From positions 62,001 through 126,000 of the forward strand of contig NZ_JAUZQF010000011.1 of the NCBI RefSeq assembly GCF_030718205.1: a DNA stretch of 64,000 nt, written 5' to 3'. Position 1 is the first letter of the stretch. Every line of letters starts with the position of its first letter. Positions 50,805 through 59,130 of this stretch are shown in pieces. A model generated the notes under the pieces. The model searched no databases. It saw only the letters and a program-made list of their open reading frames with translations, and had not been told where the DNA came from. This DNA comes from Nonomuraea turcica. GTDB lineage: Bacteria > Actinomycetota > Actinomycetes > Streptosporangiales > Streptosporangiaceae. A program made the translations under genes and the position numbers.

Positions 50805-50912
50805 AGCATCTCCAGGATCAGGCCGTGGGCGGTCAGGTGATCGGCCAGCGCGGTCAATTCGGCGGCGTCTCGGCCTAGCCGCTTCATCTCATAAACCGTC
50901 AGGATGACCCAA
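50805..50912 (-). pseudogene. Serine recombinase/resolvase fragment
   Basis: The minus strand reads WVILTVYEMKRLGRDAAELT then ALADHLTAHGLILEMLAG, matching the E-helix region of resolvase/invertase catalytic domains (K-R-L-G-R-D-A-A-E-L). The catalytic Ser and the DNA-binding domain are not present. Confidence 0.65.
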
Positions 50913-52094
50913 CTAACCCGAGCCTGCCATGCCTGCCAGTTCCGTTAGCCGGCGTTCGAGGAAGCGCCGTTCGGCGCCGTCGTCGGTGAGTTGTCTGGCA
51001 CGTCGATATTCGTCACGCGCCTCGTCGATGCGCCCGAGGCGCCGCAAGAGTTCTGCCCTGGTCGAGTGTAGGTAGCGGAAGTCATCGAGACCGAGTTGGT
51101 CGACGATGCCCAGCCCGGCCTCGGGGCCTTCGGTTTCGGCGATGGCGATGGCGCGGTTGAGCTCCACGACGGGCGAGCCGGTCAGGCGGGCGAGTTGGCC
51201 GTACAGCGTCGCGATCTGTGCCCAGTCGCATGACACCTCGGCGTGCAGCGACGCGATGGCGGCCTGCAGGACGTACGGCCCGCGGCCGCCGAGGGCGAGT
51301 GCTCGGTCAAGTTCGGCGCGTCCATCGGCGATCTGCTCGGTGTTCCAACGTGACCGGTCCTGATCTCCGAGCAGCACGAGTTCGCCGTCGCGGAACCGCG
51401 CCTCGCGACGGGAGTCGTGCAAGAGCATCATCGCCAGCAGCCCGCGAACTTCGGGGTCGTCCGGTAGTAGTTCAGCGAGCGCGCGTCCCAACCAGATTGC
51501 CTCTGCCGCGAGCTCGTCGCGTCCGCCGTAGCCCTCGTTAAAGATCAGGTAGACGACGGCGAGAACAGCGTCGAGTCGCTCGCGCAGCAGGTGATCCGGT
51601 GGCACGCGAAACGGGATCCCCGCGGCTTTGATCTTGCGTTTGGCCCGGACCAGCCGCTGCGCCATCGTGCGCTCCGATACCAGGAAGGCACGGGCGATCT
51701 CGTCGGTGGTGAGCCCGCCCAGGGTGCGCAGGATGAGCGCAACCTGCGCCTCGACCGCGAGCGCCGGGTGACAGCAGGTGAAGATGAGCTCCAGACGCTC
51801 ATCGGGAAACTTGGTGTTCATCGGCACCTCGACACGATCGCTAGCAACGAGCAGGCCGAACTTGGCCGCGAAGGCCCGATCGCGGCGGATGCGGTCCGTG
51901 GCCCGGTTGCGAGCTGTCGTCATCAGCCAGGCGCGCGGGTTGCTGGGGACGCCCTCGCGTGGCCACCGGTCGGCGGCGATCGCAAAGGCCTCCTGCGCGG
52001 CTTCCTCGGCGAGATCGAAGTCGCCGAGGAAGCCGATCAGGGTGGCCAGGATGCGGCCCCGCTCCTCACGGAAGACCTGTTCGAGCGCTAGCAA
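50913..52094 (-). CDS. ECF sigma factor with C-terminal DUF6596/TPR-like extension (ECF42 type)
   Basis: 393 aa. Sigma2 (FLGDFDLAEEAAQEAFAIAA, PSNPRAWLMTTARNRATDRI) and sigma4 (ILRTLGGLTTDEIARAFLVS ERTMAQRL) are followed by the ECF42 extension (AVLAVVYLIFNEGYGGRDEL, GRGPYVLQAAIASLHAE, SPVVELNRAIAIAE). TTG at 52094 is the likely start, overlapping the YCII gene by seven bases. It is a paralogue of the protein at 28755, with the same gene order, so the window has two independent DGPF-ECF42 modules. Confidence 0.92.
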   Translation of the reverse strand: MLALEQVFREERGRILATLIGFLGDFDLAEEAAQEAFAIAADRWPREGVPSNPRAWLMTTARNRATDRIRRDRAFAAKFGLLVASDRVEVPMNTKFPDERLELIFTCCHPALAVEAQVALILRTLGGLTTDEIARAFLVSERTMAQRLVRAKRKIKAAGIPFRVPPDHLLRERLDAVLAVVYLIFNEGYGGRDELAAEAIWLGRALAELLPDDPEVRGLLAMMLLHDSRREARFRDGELVLLGDQDRSRWNTEQIADGRAELDRALALGGRGPYVLQAAIASLHAEVSCDWAQIATLYGQLARLTGSPVVELNRAIAIAETEGPEAGLGIVDQLGLDDFRYLHSTRAELLRRLGRIDEARDEYRRARQLTDDGAERRFLERRLTELAGMAGSG

Positions 52095-52435
52095 TACACC
52101 TCCGAGGGGCGGATCTCGACCGCGCCGCCATAGCGTGCCGCTGGGACGCGGGCGGCAACCTCGATGGCCGCGTCGAGGTCGTCGGCCTCCAGGACGAACA
52201 CGCTGCCCACGGCCTCCTTCATCCCGACGAACGGGCCATCGGTCGTCAGAGTCTTGCCGCCCTCGACGCGGACCGTTGTCGCGTTCTCGGGATGGCCGAT
52301 CGGCGGTACGGAGGTGACGCCCGGCGTCTCATTGATCCCTTGGTAGTCGGCGTAGACCTGCTTCTGCTCCTCCTCGGACAGTGCAGCCTGTCGCTCCTGT
52401 GCGTCAACCTGATAGATCAGCATGACGTACTTCAT
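52088..52435 (-). CDS. YCII/DGPF domain protein
   Basis: 115 aa: MKYVMLIYQVDAQERQAALS at the start, KTLTTDGPFVGMKEAVGSVF with an intact DGPF motif, and YGGAVEIRPSEVYC at the end. AAGGAGGATGCG precedes ATG 52435. It is coupled to the downstream ECF42-type sigma gene by a seven-base overlap, tighter than the 43-base gap in the paralogous pair at 28340. Confidence 0.9.
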   Translation of the reverse strand: MKYVMLIYQVDAQERQAALSEEEQKQVYADYQGINETPGVTSVPPIGHPENATTVRVEGGKTLTTDGPFVGMKEAVGSVFVLEADDLDAAIEVAARVPAARYGGAVEIRPSEVYC

Positions 52436-52451
52436 CGCATCCTCCTTGCCG

Positions 52452-52575
52452 CCGGACGGTCAAGCACTAAGACGAACGACGAGCCAGGAAATCGACAGCT
52501 CAACGACGGAAATCTTGAGCTCCCCGAGCCGCGCGCCCAAACGCCCGGGAACGCCGCCAGGTCCCGGGCGGAGCC
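52452..52575. repeat. Direct repeat, copy 1 (about 124 bp)
   Basis: About 90% identical to 53161-53285, including the run CGCGCCCAAACGCCCGGGAA. The two copies flank the ankyrin gene at a distance of 709 bases. Copy 1 lacks one G, which shifts its minus-strand frame. Confidence 0.85.
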
Positions 52576-52750
52576 TACCTGCGTGTTTGCCGCGCTGGCC
52601 ACCATGCTGACACTCCGGAAGAAGTCGTTGAGCACTAGGTCGTACTCGTAGGAGGCGTACACGTCGGGGACCGCGTCGATGCGACGCTGCACCACCCGTG
52701 GAAAGATTTCAACGAGCTGGGGGGCCTGATGCCGCGTGACCGGGCAGTGC
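52460..52750 (-). pseudogene. Unknown protein, C-terminal remnant with frameshift
   Basis: The minus strand reads VTRHQAPQLVEIFPRVVQRR then YEYDLVLNDFFRSVSMVASA and RDLAAFPGVWARGSG. After a one-base shift in the direct repeat it continues ELKISVVELSISWLVVRLSA to a stop at 52460. The family is not recognised. The N-terminus is missing. The same C-terminal module ends the frame at 53169. Confidence 0.5.
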
Positions 52751-52754
52751 TGCA

Positions 52755-53114
52755 TCAGGCCAGGGATTCGAGATATTTCTGGATTTCCCGCTTCTTGAAG
52801 TACTGCGCCCAGCCCGCCGGCTGCGCGTTGAACTGGGGTTCGCGGGCGGTGTGGTCGGCACCGTGCTCGATCAGCAGGCGCACGATCGACAGCTCGCCGG
52901 CGGCCGCCGCATGGTGCAAGGCGGTGGCGCCGTCGGAGGTGACGCCGTTGACGCCGAAACCAAGATCGACCAGCAACCGGACCGCTGACCAGTTGCGCGC
53001 CTCGGACATCCGCATAACCAGATCCGCATGCCGATCGCGCAACCCGGGATCGGCGGCCAGCATCGACTGTACCGTCGTTTCCTCGGCGGCCTCGGCGGCT
53101 TCTACGAACTTCAT
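52755..53114 (-). CDS. Ankyrin repeat protein
   Basis: 119 aa. Two to three ankyrin units are visible: WSAVRLLVDLGFGVNGVTSD then GATALHHAAAAGELSIVRLL and IEHGADHTAREPQFNAQPAG, with the capping helix KKREIQKYLESLA. Ankyrin proteins of this size mediate protein contacts, with partner unknown. GAGGAG lies seven bases before ATG 53114. It resembles the C-terminal part of longer actinobacterial ankyrin proteins and may itself be a trimmed copy, given the flanking direct repeats. Confidence 0.75.
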   Translation of the reverse strand: MKFVEAAEAAEETTVQSMLAADPGLRDRHADLVMRMSEARNWSAVRLLVDLGFGVNGVTSDGATALHHAAAAGELSIVRLLIEHGADHTAREPQFNAQPAGWAQYFKKREIQKYLESLA

Positions 53115-53160
53115 TATGTACTCCTCGTGTGATTGGGCGCTCATACCCATGAGCAACCCA

Positions 53161-53285
53161 CCGGATGGTCACGCGGTAAGACGAACGACGAGCCAGGAAA
53201 TCGACCGCTCGACGCCGGAAATCTTGACCTCCCCCGAGCCGCGCGCCCAAACGCCCGGGAACGCCGCCAGGTCCCGGGCGGAGCC
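53161..53285. repeat. Direct repeat, copy 2 (about 125 bp)
   Basis: Partner of 52452-52575. Here the minus-strand frame is open and encodes a protein C-terminus. Confidence 0.85.
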
Positions 53286-53340
53286 GTGCGGCGGAAGGCC
53301 GGGGTCCCCCCGCACGAACGACAAACCTGCCCCGCTCCTC
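53169..53340 (-). pseudogene. Unknown protein, C-terminal remnant
   Basis: Minus strand: LSFVRGDPGLPPHGSARDLA then AFPGVWARGSGEVKISGVER SISWLVVRLTA, stop at 53169. There is an upstream stop at about 53345 and no good start, so this is probably a remnant. Its last ~38 residues match the remnant at 52460 apart from the frameshift. Family not recognised. Confidence 0.45.
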
Positions 53341-53590
53341 GGCAATCACTTCACCTGCCCGGGAGGCGACACCTCGGGCCTGCGTGGCGATTTCTCTTTA
53401 GAGGCAAGAGCTGTTGCCACTGCTGCTGGGGCCGCGGTGGGGCCGATCATGCAGCCCAGCCCGCCGACCGCTGCGCCGGTGGCGAAGGCTGGCGGCAGCG
53501 ATCGTGTCCGGAGTTGAGGATCCGGGGAAAGCGGATGTCGCTGAGCATGATCAGGGTGTCGCTGAGTGTTGGCCCTGCGTCTGGCGGTCT

Positions 53591-53752
53591 CTACATGGCG
53601 CGCTGGGCCGGGGACAGGAAGTCGCGCACGAGCCGGTCATAGCGCGTGCGATCCACGTTCCACGCCTCCGTGTGCTCACCCTGCGCGAACGGCTCAAACT
53701 GGATCTTCCAGCCCAGACGCTTGCCAGCGATGACGAGGTCGCGAGGGGTCAC
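53591..53752 (-). CDS. Small hypothetical frame
   Basis: 53 aa from GTG 53752: TPRDLVIAGKRLGWKIQFEP then FAQGEHTEAWNVDRTRYDRL and a final SPAQRAM. The composition is coding-like and the frame is independent of the divergent XRE gene. It could be a complete small protein or the end of a lost gene. No family recognised. Confidence 0.35.
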   Translation of the reverse strand: MTPRDLVIAGKRLGWKIQFEPFAQGEHTEAWNVDRTRYDRLVRDFLSPAQRAM

Positions 53753-53775
53753 CCTCAGGCGGGAGCCGATGCACT

Positions 53776-54618
53776 GTGGAGAACGGTGGCAGGCAGCGGG
53801 CCAGGCAGGCCGAGTTGGCCGCGTTCCTGCGCGCGCAGCGGGCCGGCTTACGGCCCTCGGACGTGGGGCTGCCGGAGGGCGCCGCCCCCGCACGCCGCAG
53901 GACCCCCGGGCTGCGGCGGGAAGAGATCGCCGAGCTGGCCGGCATCAGCGTCACCTGGTACACCTGGCTGGAGCAGGGGAGGAACATCTCGACGTCGGCC
54001 CAGGTGATCGACGCGCTGGCCCGTGCCTTGTCGCTCGACGACGACCAGCACCGCTACCTGCGCGACCTGGCGGGCCTGCCCGCTCCGGAGCGCAAGCCCT
54101 CCGACGACGCGCAGGCTCGGCTACGGCGGCTGGTCGACGCGGCGGCGCCGAACGTCGCCTCCGTCTACGACGTCAACTTCGACTACCTGGCCTGGAACAA
54201 GCCCTATGCGCTGATCCGCCACGACCCGGGCAGGTATCCACGGGAACGGCGCAACCTGCTGTGGATGATGTTCACCGACGCGGAAATCCGCACTCGTCTG
54301 GTCCGGTGGGAGCCGGCCGCGCGCTCCGTGCTCAGCCAGTTCCGCGCGGCCGCCGGTCGGCACCCCGGCAACCTGCGCTTCGCGAGCATCACGCGGGCCC
54401 TGTCCGAGACGAGCGCGGAGTTCCGTGAGTGGTGGACCGAATATCCCGTCCGCTCCTTCCGGCCCGCCATCATCGGTATCGACCACCCCGAGGCGGGACG
54501 GCTCCACCTGGAGCTCTTCCAGCTGCACCCGGCCGAGCGGCCTGACCTCCTGCTGGTCATGCAGGTCCCGGTCGGCAAGACGGCCCTGCGGCGAATCACC
54601 GCGCTGCTCGGGACGTAG
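53776..54618 (+). CDS. XRE family regulator with MmyB-type ligand domain
   Basis: 280 aa. The HTH (RRTPGLRREEIAELAGISVT then WYTWLEQGRNISTSAQVIDA) is followed by an MmyB ligand-binding domain (VASVYDVNFDYLAWNKPYAL, WWTEYPVRSFRPAIIGIDHP, LHLELFQLHPAERPDLLLV). This is one of the most common actinomycete regulator types; fatty-acid-like ligands have been proposed for the domain. The start is GTG 53776. Such genes usually lie beside a regulated SDR or MDR gene; here none is adjacent. Confidence 0.9.
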   Translation: MENGGRQRARQAELAAFLRAQRAGLRPSDVGLPEGAAPARRRTPGLRREEIAELAGISVTWYTWLEQGRNISTSAQVIDALARALSLDDDQHRYLRDLAGLPAPERKPSDDAQARLRRLVDAAAPNVASVYDVNFDYLAWNKPYALIRHDPGRYPRERRNLLWMMFTDAEIRTRLVRWEPAARSVLSQFRAAAGRHPGNLRFASITRALSETSAEFREWWTEYPVRSFRPAIIGIDHPEAGRLHLELFQLHPAERPDLLLVMQVPVGKTALRRITALLGT

Positions 54619-55068
54619 GCGACCAGACCGGGGCGGCCAGCGCGCGGTGATGCTGCCGATCTTTGATGATGCGGCTACAGCGGCGTACGGCCCAGGCCCT
54701 GGTCCAGAACACCGTCGTGACCATGCTCGGCTATGAGGGCAAGCCCGTGGCCCAGGATCCGGACCGCGTACTGAAAGCCTGGAAGTCGCCGGCGGGCCCG
54801 TCGGCCTCCAGCAGTGCATGTCTCCGTGCCATGCCGGCGGCGGCGCGCAGTGGTGGAGCTCGTACCGATCGCCGTGATACCTCTGGAGCGGTTCGTTCGC
54901 CCAGCCTAGGGCTGTGATCGGAGAAGATCCCTGGTTGGTGGTGGTGACAGCGTTTGTCGGTCTGTTGTCCCGGGACATCGAACCTTGAGCTCTTGTCATC
55001 GAGGGCTGAGCGGTCAAGTGCGCCGTCTCATCGCGGGCATGGCTCAGATCTTCAATGCTGACGGCTGG
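54619..55068. other. Gene-poor region with fragments
   Basis: 450 bases. It contains a RidA 3' end fragment (54851-54909) and nothing else recognised apart from short frames without family features. Confidence 0.5.
54851..54933 (+). pseudogene. RidA gene 3' end fragment
   Basis: 54851-54933 matches 63768-63850 with only a few differences. It encodes VELVPIAVIPLERFVRPA-like sequence and a stop, then the same downstream bases (CTGTGATCGGAGAAGATCCC). The rest of the gene is absent. The match extends past the stop codon, so it is a DNA duplication rather than protein similarity. Confidence 0.8.
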
Positions 55069-55629
55069 TCACAGGCGGCCGGTCCACTCGTGGCCTGTAA
55101 GAACGTCAGCGCCCCTGGCCGGGAAGACGCGGTTGATCAGGAAGTCGTGCACGTCCGGTTCCCCGTCGGCGCAGGCGTCGCTGAGCACGGTCACGTGGTA
55201 GTCGCGGTCGGAGGCGTCGTAGAGGGTAGCGGCGATCATCGCCCCGGTCGCGACACCGGTCAGCACGATCGAGTCGATGTGCTGGGCGCGCAGGAGCCGA
55301 TCGAGGTCGGTCGCCGCGAAGGCGCTGGCGCGGCGCTTCAGGACGACAGCCTCGCCCGGCAACGGCGCGATGCGCGGGTGCACGAGCGTCTCGGGGGATT
55401 CTTCGTGAAACAGCGTCCCCGCCCCGTGCAGGCCGCTGATCAACTGGTTTCCCGCTGCCACATCAAGGCCTGAGGCCCGGAGCCCGAAACGGATGAAGAT
55501 CACCGGGATTCCGGAGGCTCTGGCCGCGGGGAGAACCTTCTCCACGACCGGGAGCACGCCGGCGGCGAAGGGGTAGTTGTCCACGATGCCCGCCTGCAGG
55601 TCGCCGACGATGAGCGCGGTCGTGGTCAT
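55069..55629 (-). CDS. Isochorismatase-like hydrolase, atypical active site
   Basis: 186 aa. The fold is clear: ALIVGDLQAGIVDNYPFA with the catalytic Asp, IPVIFIRFGLR, VVLKRRASAFAATDLDRLL with the Lys, and DSIVLTGVATGAMIAATLYD then ASDRDYHVTVLSDACADGEP. The nucleophilic Cys expected in the GVAT-x-x-C position is not there (GVATGAMIA). A hydrolase mechanism through Cys is therefore unlikely, and it may resemble isochorismatase proper or be non-catalytic. ATG 55629 opens the first strand. Confidence 0.82.
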   Translation of the reverse strand: MTTTALIVGDLQAGIVDNYPFAAGVLPVVEKVLPAARASGIPVIFIRFGLRASGLDVAAGNQLISGLHGAGTLFHEESPETLVHPRIAPLPGEAVVLKRRASAFAATDLDRLLRAQHIDSIVLTGVATGAMIAATLYDASDRDYHVTVLSDACADGEPDVHDFLINRVFPARGADVLTGHEWTGRL

Positions 55630-55844
55630 ACGGCTCCTTGTCTGTACGGCGCGCCATCGGCCATCCCCCACGGTCGTATCCTTCGCGCTGTTGTCGTCGA
55701 TCTAGTACGACGATAGTGGGACAGATTCGCGTAAGGGCCATCGGCCGCCGAGCAGGCGGCTTGGGCTGATGTCGCTGAGAAGTGACAGCGCCCTTGGGCT
55801 TGGTTCCTGGACGGCTTCATCGCAGGCCCCGACCGTTCCATCAC

Positions 55845-56840
55845 TCAGTGCTGGACAGTTACGACGATCTTGCCGATTTGGGTGTTCGATTCCAGGTGGC
55901 GGTGTGCCTCTACGATGTCCGCCAGGTCGAAGGTACGGTCGATGGCGGGCTTCAGCGTGCCGGTGCGGAGTCCGGCCTCCATGAACGCTCGGGCGCGGCT
56001 CATGCGGTCGGGGTCAGCGGTGATGAGGTCGACGTTGAAGCCGTGGACGGCGATGGGCCAGTTCATGGGCAAAGGTGCGGGTCTGGGATCGAGCCGGCCG
56101 TAGACGATCAGCAGGCCGTCGGCCGCTACGGTCTCGGCGAGTTCGCTCAGGCCAGGCCCTCCGACGGCGTCGAAGACGATCCTCGCCCCCTTGCCGTCGG
56201 TGACGGCGTGCACTCGGCTGACGAGGTCGCCTTCGTCGGCGGCGATGACATGGGCGGCGCCGGACTGAAGCAGCCGCGTGGACTTGGCGGCGGTCCGGGT
56301 GACGGCGATGGGAACGGCACCGAGGTGGTTGGCGATCTGGATGGCCGCGAGCCCGACGCTGCTGGACGCGGCGGTGATGACGACGCTGTCGCCGGGGTTC
56401 GTGCGACCCACTTCCACCAGGGCGCCATAGGCGGTCAGGTACGTGGTCCACAGGGCGGCGCCAGTGATCGCGTCGACCGGCGCGGGCCGGGGCAGGAGAG
56501 ACTGGGCCGGGACGTTGACGCGATCTGCGTAGACGCCGTGGCGTGACATTTCCTGATCGCTGATGATGCTGACCGCATCGCCGGGCGCGAAGCCCGCGAC
56601 ATTGGGGCCGACCGCCTCGACCATGCCGGCTGCTTCGAAGCCCAGCCGGGAGCCGGGAAGGGCGGGCTGGTAGTAGTAGGAGCCGGCGCGGAAGAGCGCT
56701 TCTGCGCGGTTGAGCCCGATGGCGTCGATCCGGACATGGACCTCACCGGGGCCCGGGGCGTCGAGCCGGACCTCCTCGATCTTCAGAACGTCAGGGCCGC
56801 CAAGTTCATGGAAGAGCACCGCTCGTGCGTGGTTTGCCAT
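55845..56840 (-). CDS. NADPH:quinone reductase-like MDR protein
   Basis: 331 aa. The GroES-like part reads GGPDVLKIEEVRLDAPGPGE with GLNRAEALFRAG. The Rossmann part has DSVVITAASSSVGLAAIQIA near residue 145 and IVFDAVGGPGLSELAETVA. Structural and catalytic zinc Cys residues are absent. Likely an NADPH-dependent quinone or enone reductase. ATG 56840 is chosen; the ribosome site is weak, so it may be leaderless. It is divergent from an AraC-type gene 103 bases away. Confidence 0.9.
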   Translation of the reverse strand: MANHARAVLFHELGGPDVLKIEEVRLDAPGPGEVHVRIDAIGLNRAEALFRAGSYYYQPALPGSRLGFEAAGMVEAVGPNVAGFAPGDAVSIISDQEMSRHGVYADRVNVPAQSLLPRPAPVDAITGAALWTTYLTAYGALVEVGRTNPGDSVVITAASSSVGLAAIQIANHLGAVPIAVTRTAAKSTRLLQSGAAHVIAADEGDLVSRVHAVTDGKGARIVFDAVGGPGLSELAETVAADGLLIVYGRLDPRPAPLPMNWPIAVHGFNVDLITADPDRMSRARAFMEAGLRTGTLKPAIDRTFDLADIVEAHRHLESNTQIGKIVVTVQH

Positions 56841-56943
56841 GAGGAACACGCTACTGATCGGCGTGTGAGACTCTCCATGCCGCAGAGTCCTTCATTTCTG
56901 TCTGATCGTCTTCATTGATGGATGTCGGGCTATGATCAGCCGC

Positions 56944-57873
56944 ATGGACGTGCTCAGCGACGCGATCACCGCCATGCGCACCGGCGTCCCCCATTCCTCG
57001 CGCACGCTCATGTCCGCGCCGTGGGGCATGCGGTTCGCCCCCTCCGATGGGGCCGGCTGCCACGTCATCCTGCAAGGCTCCTGCTGGCTCCTGTCGCCCG
57101 GGCGGGAGCCGATCCCCCTCGCCCCTGGCGACGTGGTGTTCCTCGCGCACGGACGCGGGCACGCGATCGCGGACGATCCCACGACGCCGCTGGTCGACGT
57201 CATCCAGGGCCAGGACGGCACTTGGGTGCTGAGCGAGGAGACACCGCAGGGCACGGGCCCGACCACGCTCATGCTGTGCGGCGCTTACCGGCTCAGCCAG
57301 GCGCGGGCACACCCGCTGCTCACCGGACTCCCTGACGTCGTCCACCTACCGGCCAGAATCGGCACGCACCCCGCGCTGCGCGCCGCCGTGGATCTGCTGG
57401 GCGCCGAGTTGGAGCGGCCCGGGCCCGGCTCTGACGCGCTGGTGCCGGCGCTGCTCGACTCGCTGCTGCTCTACATCCTGCGCACCTGGCTGCACGAGCA
57501 CGCCGAGCAGGCGGCCACCGGCTGGGCTGCCGCGCTGGCCGACCCGGCGATAGCCGACGCCCTGCACGCCCTCCACCGCGACCCCGCCCGCCCATGGACC
57601 GTGGAGGAACTCGGCGCGCGTGCCAGCCTGTCGCGCGCGGCCTTCGCGCGACGGTTCACGACGGTCGTGGGCCAGCCTCCCCTGACCTACCTGACCTGGT
57701 GGCGCATGACCGTTGCCAGCCGGCTTCTGGCCACCAGCGACGCCCCGCTGCGCGTCGTCGCCGAATGTGGCGGCTACTCCTCGGAGTTCGCCTTCGCCAA
57801 GGCGTTCAAGCGGGAGTTCGGGGTGTCGCCCGGCAGGTACCGCAGACAACACGACAGCAAGGCCGTGAAATAG
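56944..57873 (+). CDS. AraC family regulator with cupin_6 sensor domain
   Basis: 309 aa. The N-terminal cupin_6 domain (WGMRFAPSDGAGCHVILQGS then CWLLSPGREPIPLAPGDVVF LAHGRGHAI) is typical of AraC proteins beside oxidoreductase genes. The C-terminal HTH pair reads WTVEELGARASLSRAAFARR and RVVAECGGYSSEFAFAKAFK ending GVSPGRYRRQ. It probably controls the divergent quinone reductase gene. ATG 56944 is preferred to a start at 56932. Confidence 0.92.
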   Translation: MDVLSDAITAMRTGVPHSSRTLMSAPWGMRFAPSDGAGCHVILQGSCWLLSPGREPIPLAPGDVVFLAHGRGHAIADDPTTPLVDVIQGQDGTWVLSEETPQGTGPTTLMLCGAYRLSQARAHPLLTGLPDVVHLPARIGTHPALRAAVDLLGAELERPGPGSDALVPALLDSLLLYILRTWLHEHAEQAATGWAAALADPAIADALHALHRDPARPWTVEELGARASLSRAAFARRFTTVVGQPPLTYLTWWRMTVASRLLATSDAPLRVVAECGGYSSEFAFAKAFKREFGVSPGRYRRQHDSKAVK

Positions 57874-58131
57874 GCCTACGCTCCAGCACCGGACTCCTCC
57901 GGGGTCTTCTCCGGCGGCAGGGACGAACGGCATCGGTCCCAGCGACTTCATCACCCGCCTCCGCGGCGGCACGACTCCCGACGAGTTCGCTCCGCGAGAT
58001 CAAAGAGCAGGCCATCGTCTCCATCCTGACGCGAAACAACGCAGTCAGCGCATAGCGTCGGCCGGGTTCATGAGCAACGACCCCAGCCTGTGGATGCGAG
58101 TGCGGAAGGAGTTCACTGCGATCATCGGCAG
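57874..58131. other. Intergenic region
   Basis: 258 bases. A short coding-like stretch (LREIKEQAIVSILTRNNAVS, plus strand near 57995-58055) could be a remnant. The promoter of the DUF2332 gene is expected near 58100. Confidence 0.35.
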
Positions 58132-59067
58132 ATGACGATCGCTGCGATCTACGCCGACTTCGCCGCGCACGAGGCGCACGGCGTGTCGCCCGCGTACGAG
58201 CGCCTGGCATCTGCGGTGACGCGGGATCGCGAGCTCCTGGCCTTGCTCGCCCTGCTTCCGCCGGCCAAGCGGCAGCCGAACCTGCTGTTCGGCGTAGTCC
58301 GGTTGCTCGGCGGGCCGGTCGAGGATCCGACCGCGTTCCATGATTACACGGTGGCGAACTGGCCGGTGATCGAGGCGGAGATGCGCACCCGGGCCACGCA
58401 AACGAACGAGGCCGGACGGTGTGCCGTCCTGCTACCGGTGCTCACCGCGCTACCACAGCCGCTCGCGCTGTTGGAGGTCGGCGCGTCCGCCGGGCTGTGC
58501 CTCTACCCCGACCGGTACGCCTACCGTTACGGCGATCACCTGATCGGCTCCGGTGAGCCGGTCCTTGCCTGCACGGCCACCAATATGGCGCCACCGACCG
58601 GCCTGCCCCAGGTGGTGTGGCGGGCCGGCCTGGACCTGAACCCGCTTGATGTGACCGACCCCGCGGATCTCGCATGGCTCGACGCCCTCATCTGGCCGGA
58701 ACACACGCATCGCCGCGCCCGGCTGCGGGCGGCGGCGGCCGTCGTCGCAGCCGACCCGCCGCTGCTCGTACGGGGCGACCTGGTAGACGACCTGCCGGCA
58801 CTGGCTGCGCAGTCCCCACCCGACGCGACGCTGGTAGTGTTCCACAGCTCCGTGCTGTACCACGTGCCGACGCCGCGACGGGTAACGTTCGCCGAGGTGG
58901 TACGCGGGCTACCCGGAAATTGGATCGCGAACGAGGCCCCGGACGTGCTGCCCTACGACACGCTTCCGATGCCGCCGGGCGAGGCGCTGCACAACGTGCT
59001 CGCGCTGGACGGGACGCCGCTCGCCTGGACCCGATCGCACGGGCAGGCGATCAACTGGTTCGCGTAA
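58132..59067 (+). CDS. DUF2332 family protein
   Basis: 311 aa. It has the methyltransferase-like layout of the family: IYADFAAHEAHGVSPAYERL at the start, LALLEVGASAGLCLYPDRYA YRYG (a glycine-rich strand-loop similar to a SAM motif I), PPLLVRGDLVDDLPALAAQS, VVFHSSVLYHVP, and the closing TPLAWTRSHGQAINWF. DUF2332 proteins are widespread in actinobacteria and their function is unproven. ATG 58132 has AAGGAG further upstream. Confidence 0.88.
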   Translation: MTIAAIYADFAAHEAHGVSPAYERLASAVTRDRELLALLALLPPAKRQPNLLFGVVRLLGGPVEDPTAFHDYTVANWPVIEAEMRTRATQTNEAGRCAVLLPVLTALPQPLALLEVGASAGLCLYPDRYAYRYGDHLIGSGEPVLACTATNMAPPTGLPQVVWRAGLDLNPLDVTDPADLAWLDALIWPEHTHRRARLRAAAAVVAADPPLLVRGDLVDDLPALAAQSPPDATLVVFHSSVLYHVPTPRRVTFAEVVRGLPGNWIANEAPDVLPYDTLPMPPGEALHNVLALDGTPLAWTRSHGQAINWFA

Positions 59068-59130
59068 TACGCTTGGGCGCCCGACGCGAACCCGTCGACG
59101 ACCCAGCGGTACTCCTCGCTGCCCGGGCAG

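Noticed and set aside
15497..55011. Possible insertion-sequence ends (GACATCGAACCTTGA near 15517 and 54973)
   Set aside because: Only about 15 bases match, with neighbouring parts in swapped order, and no transposase gene accompanies either site.
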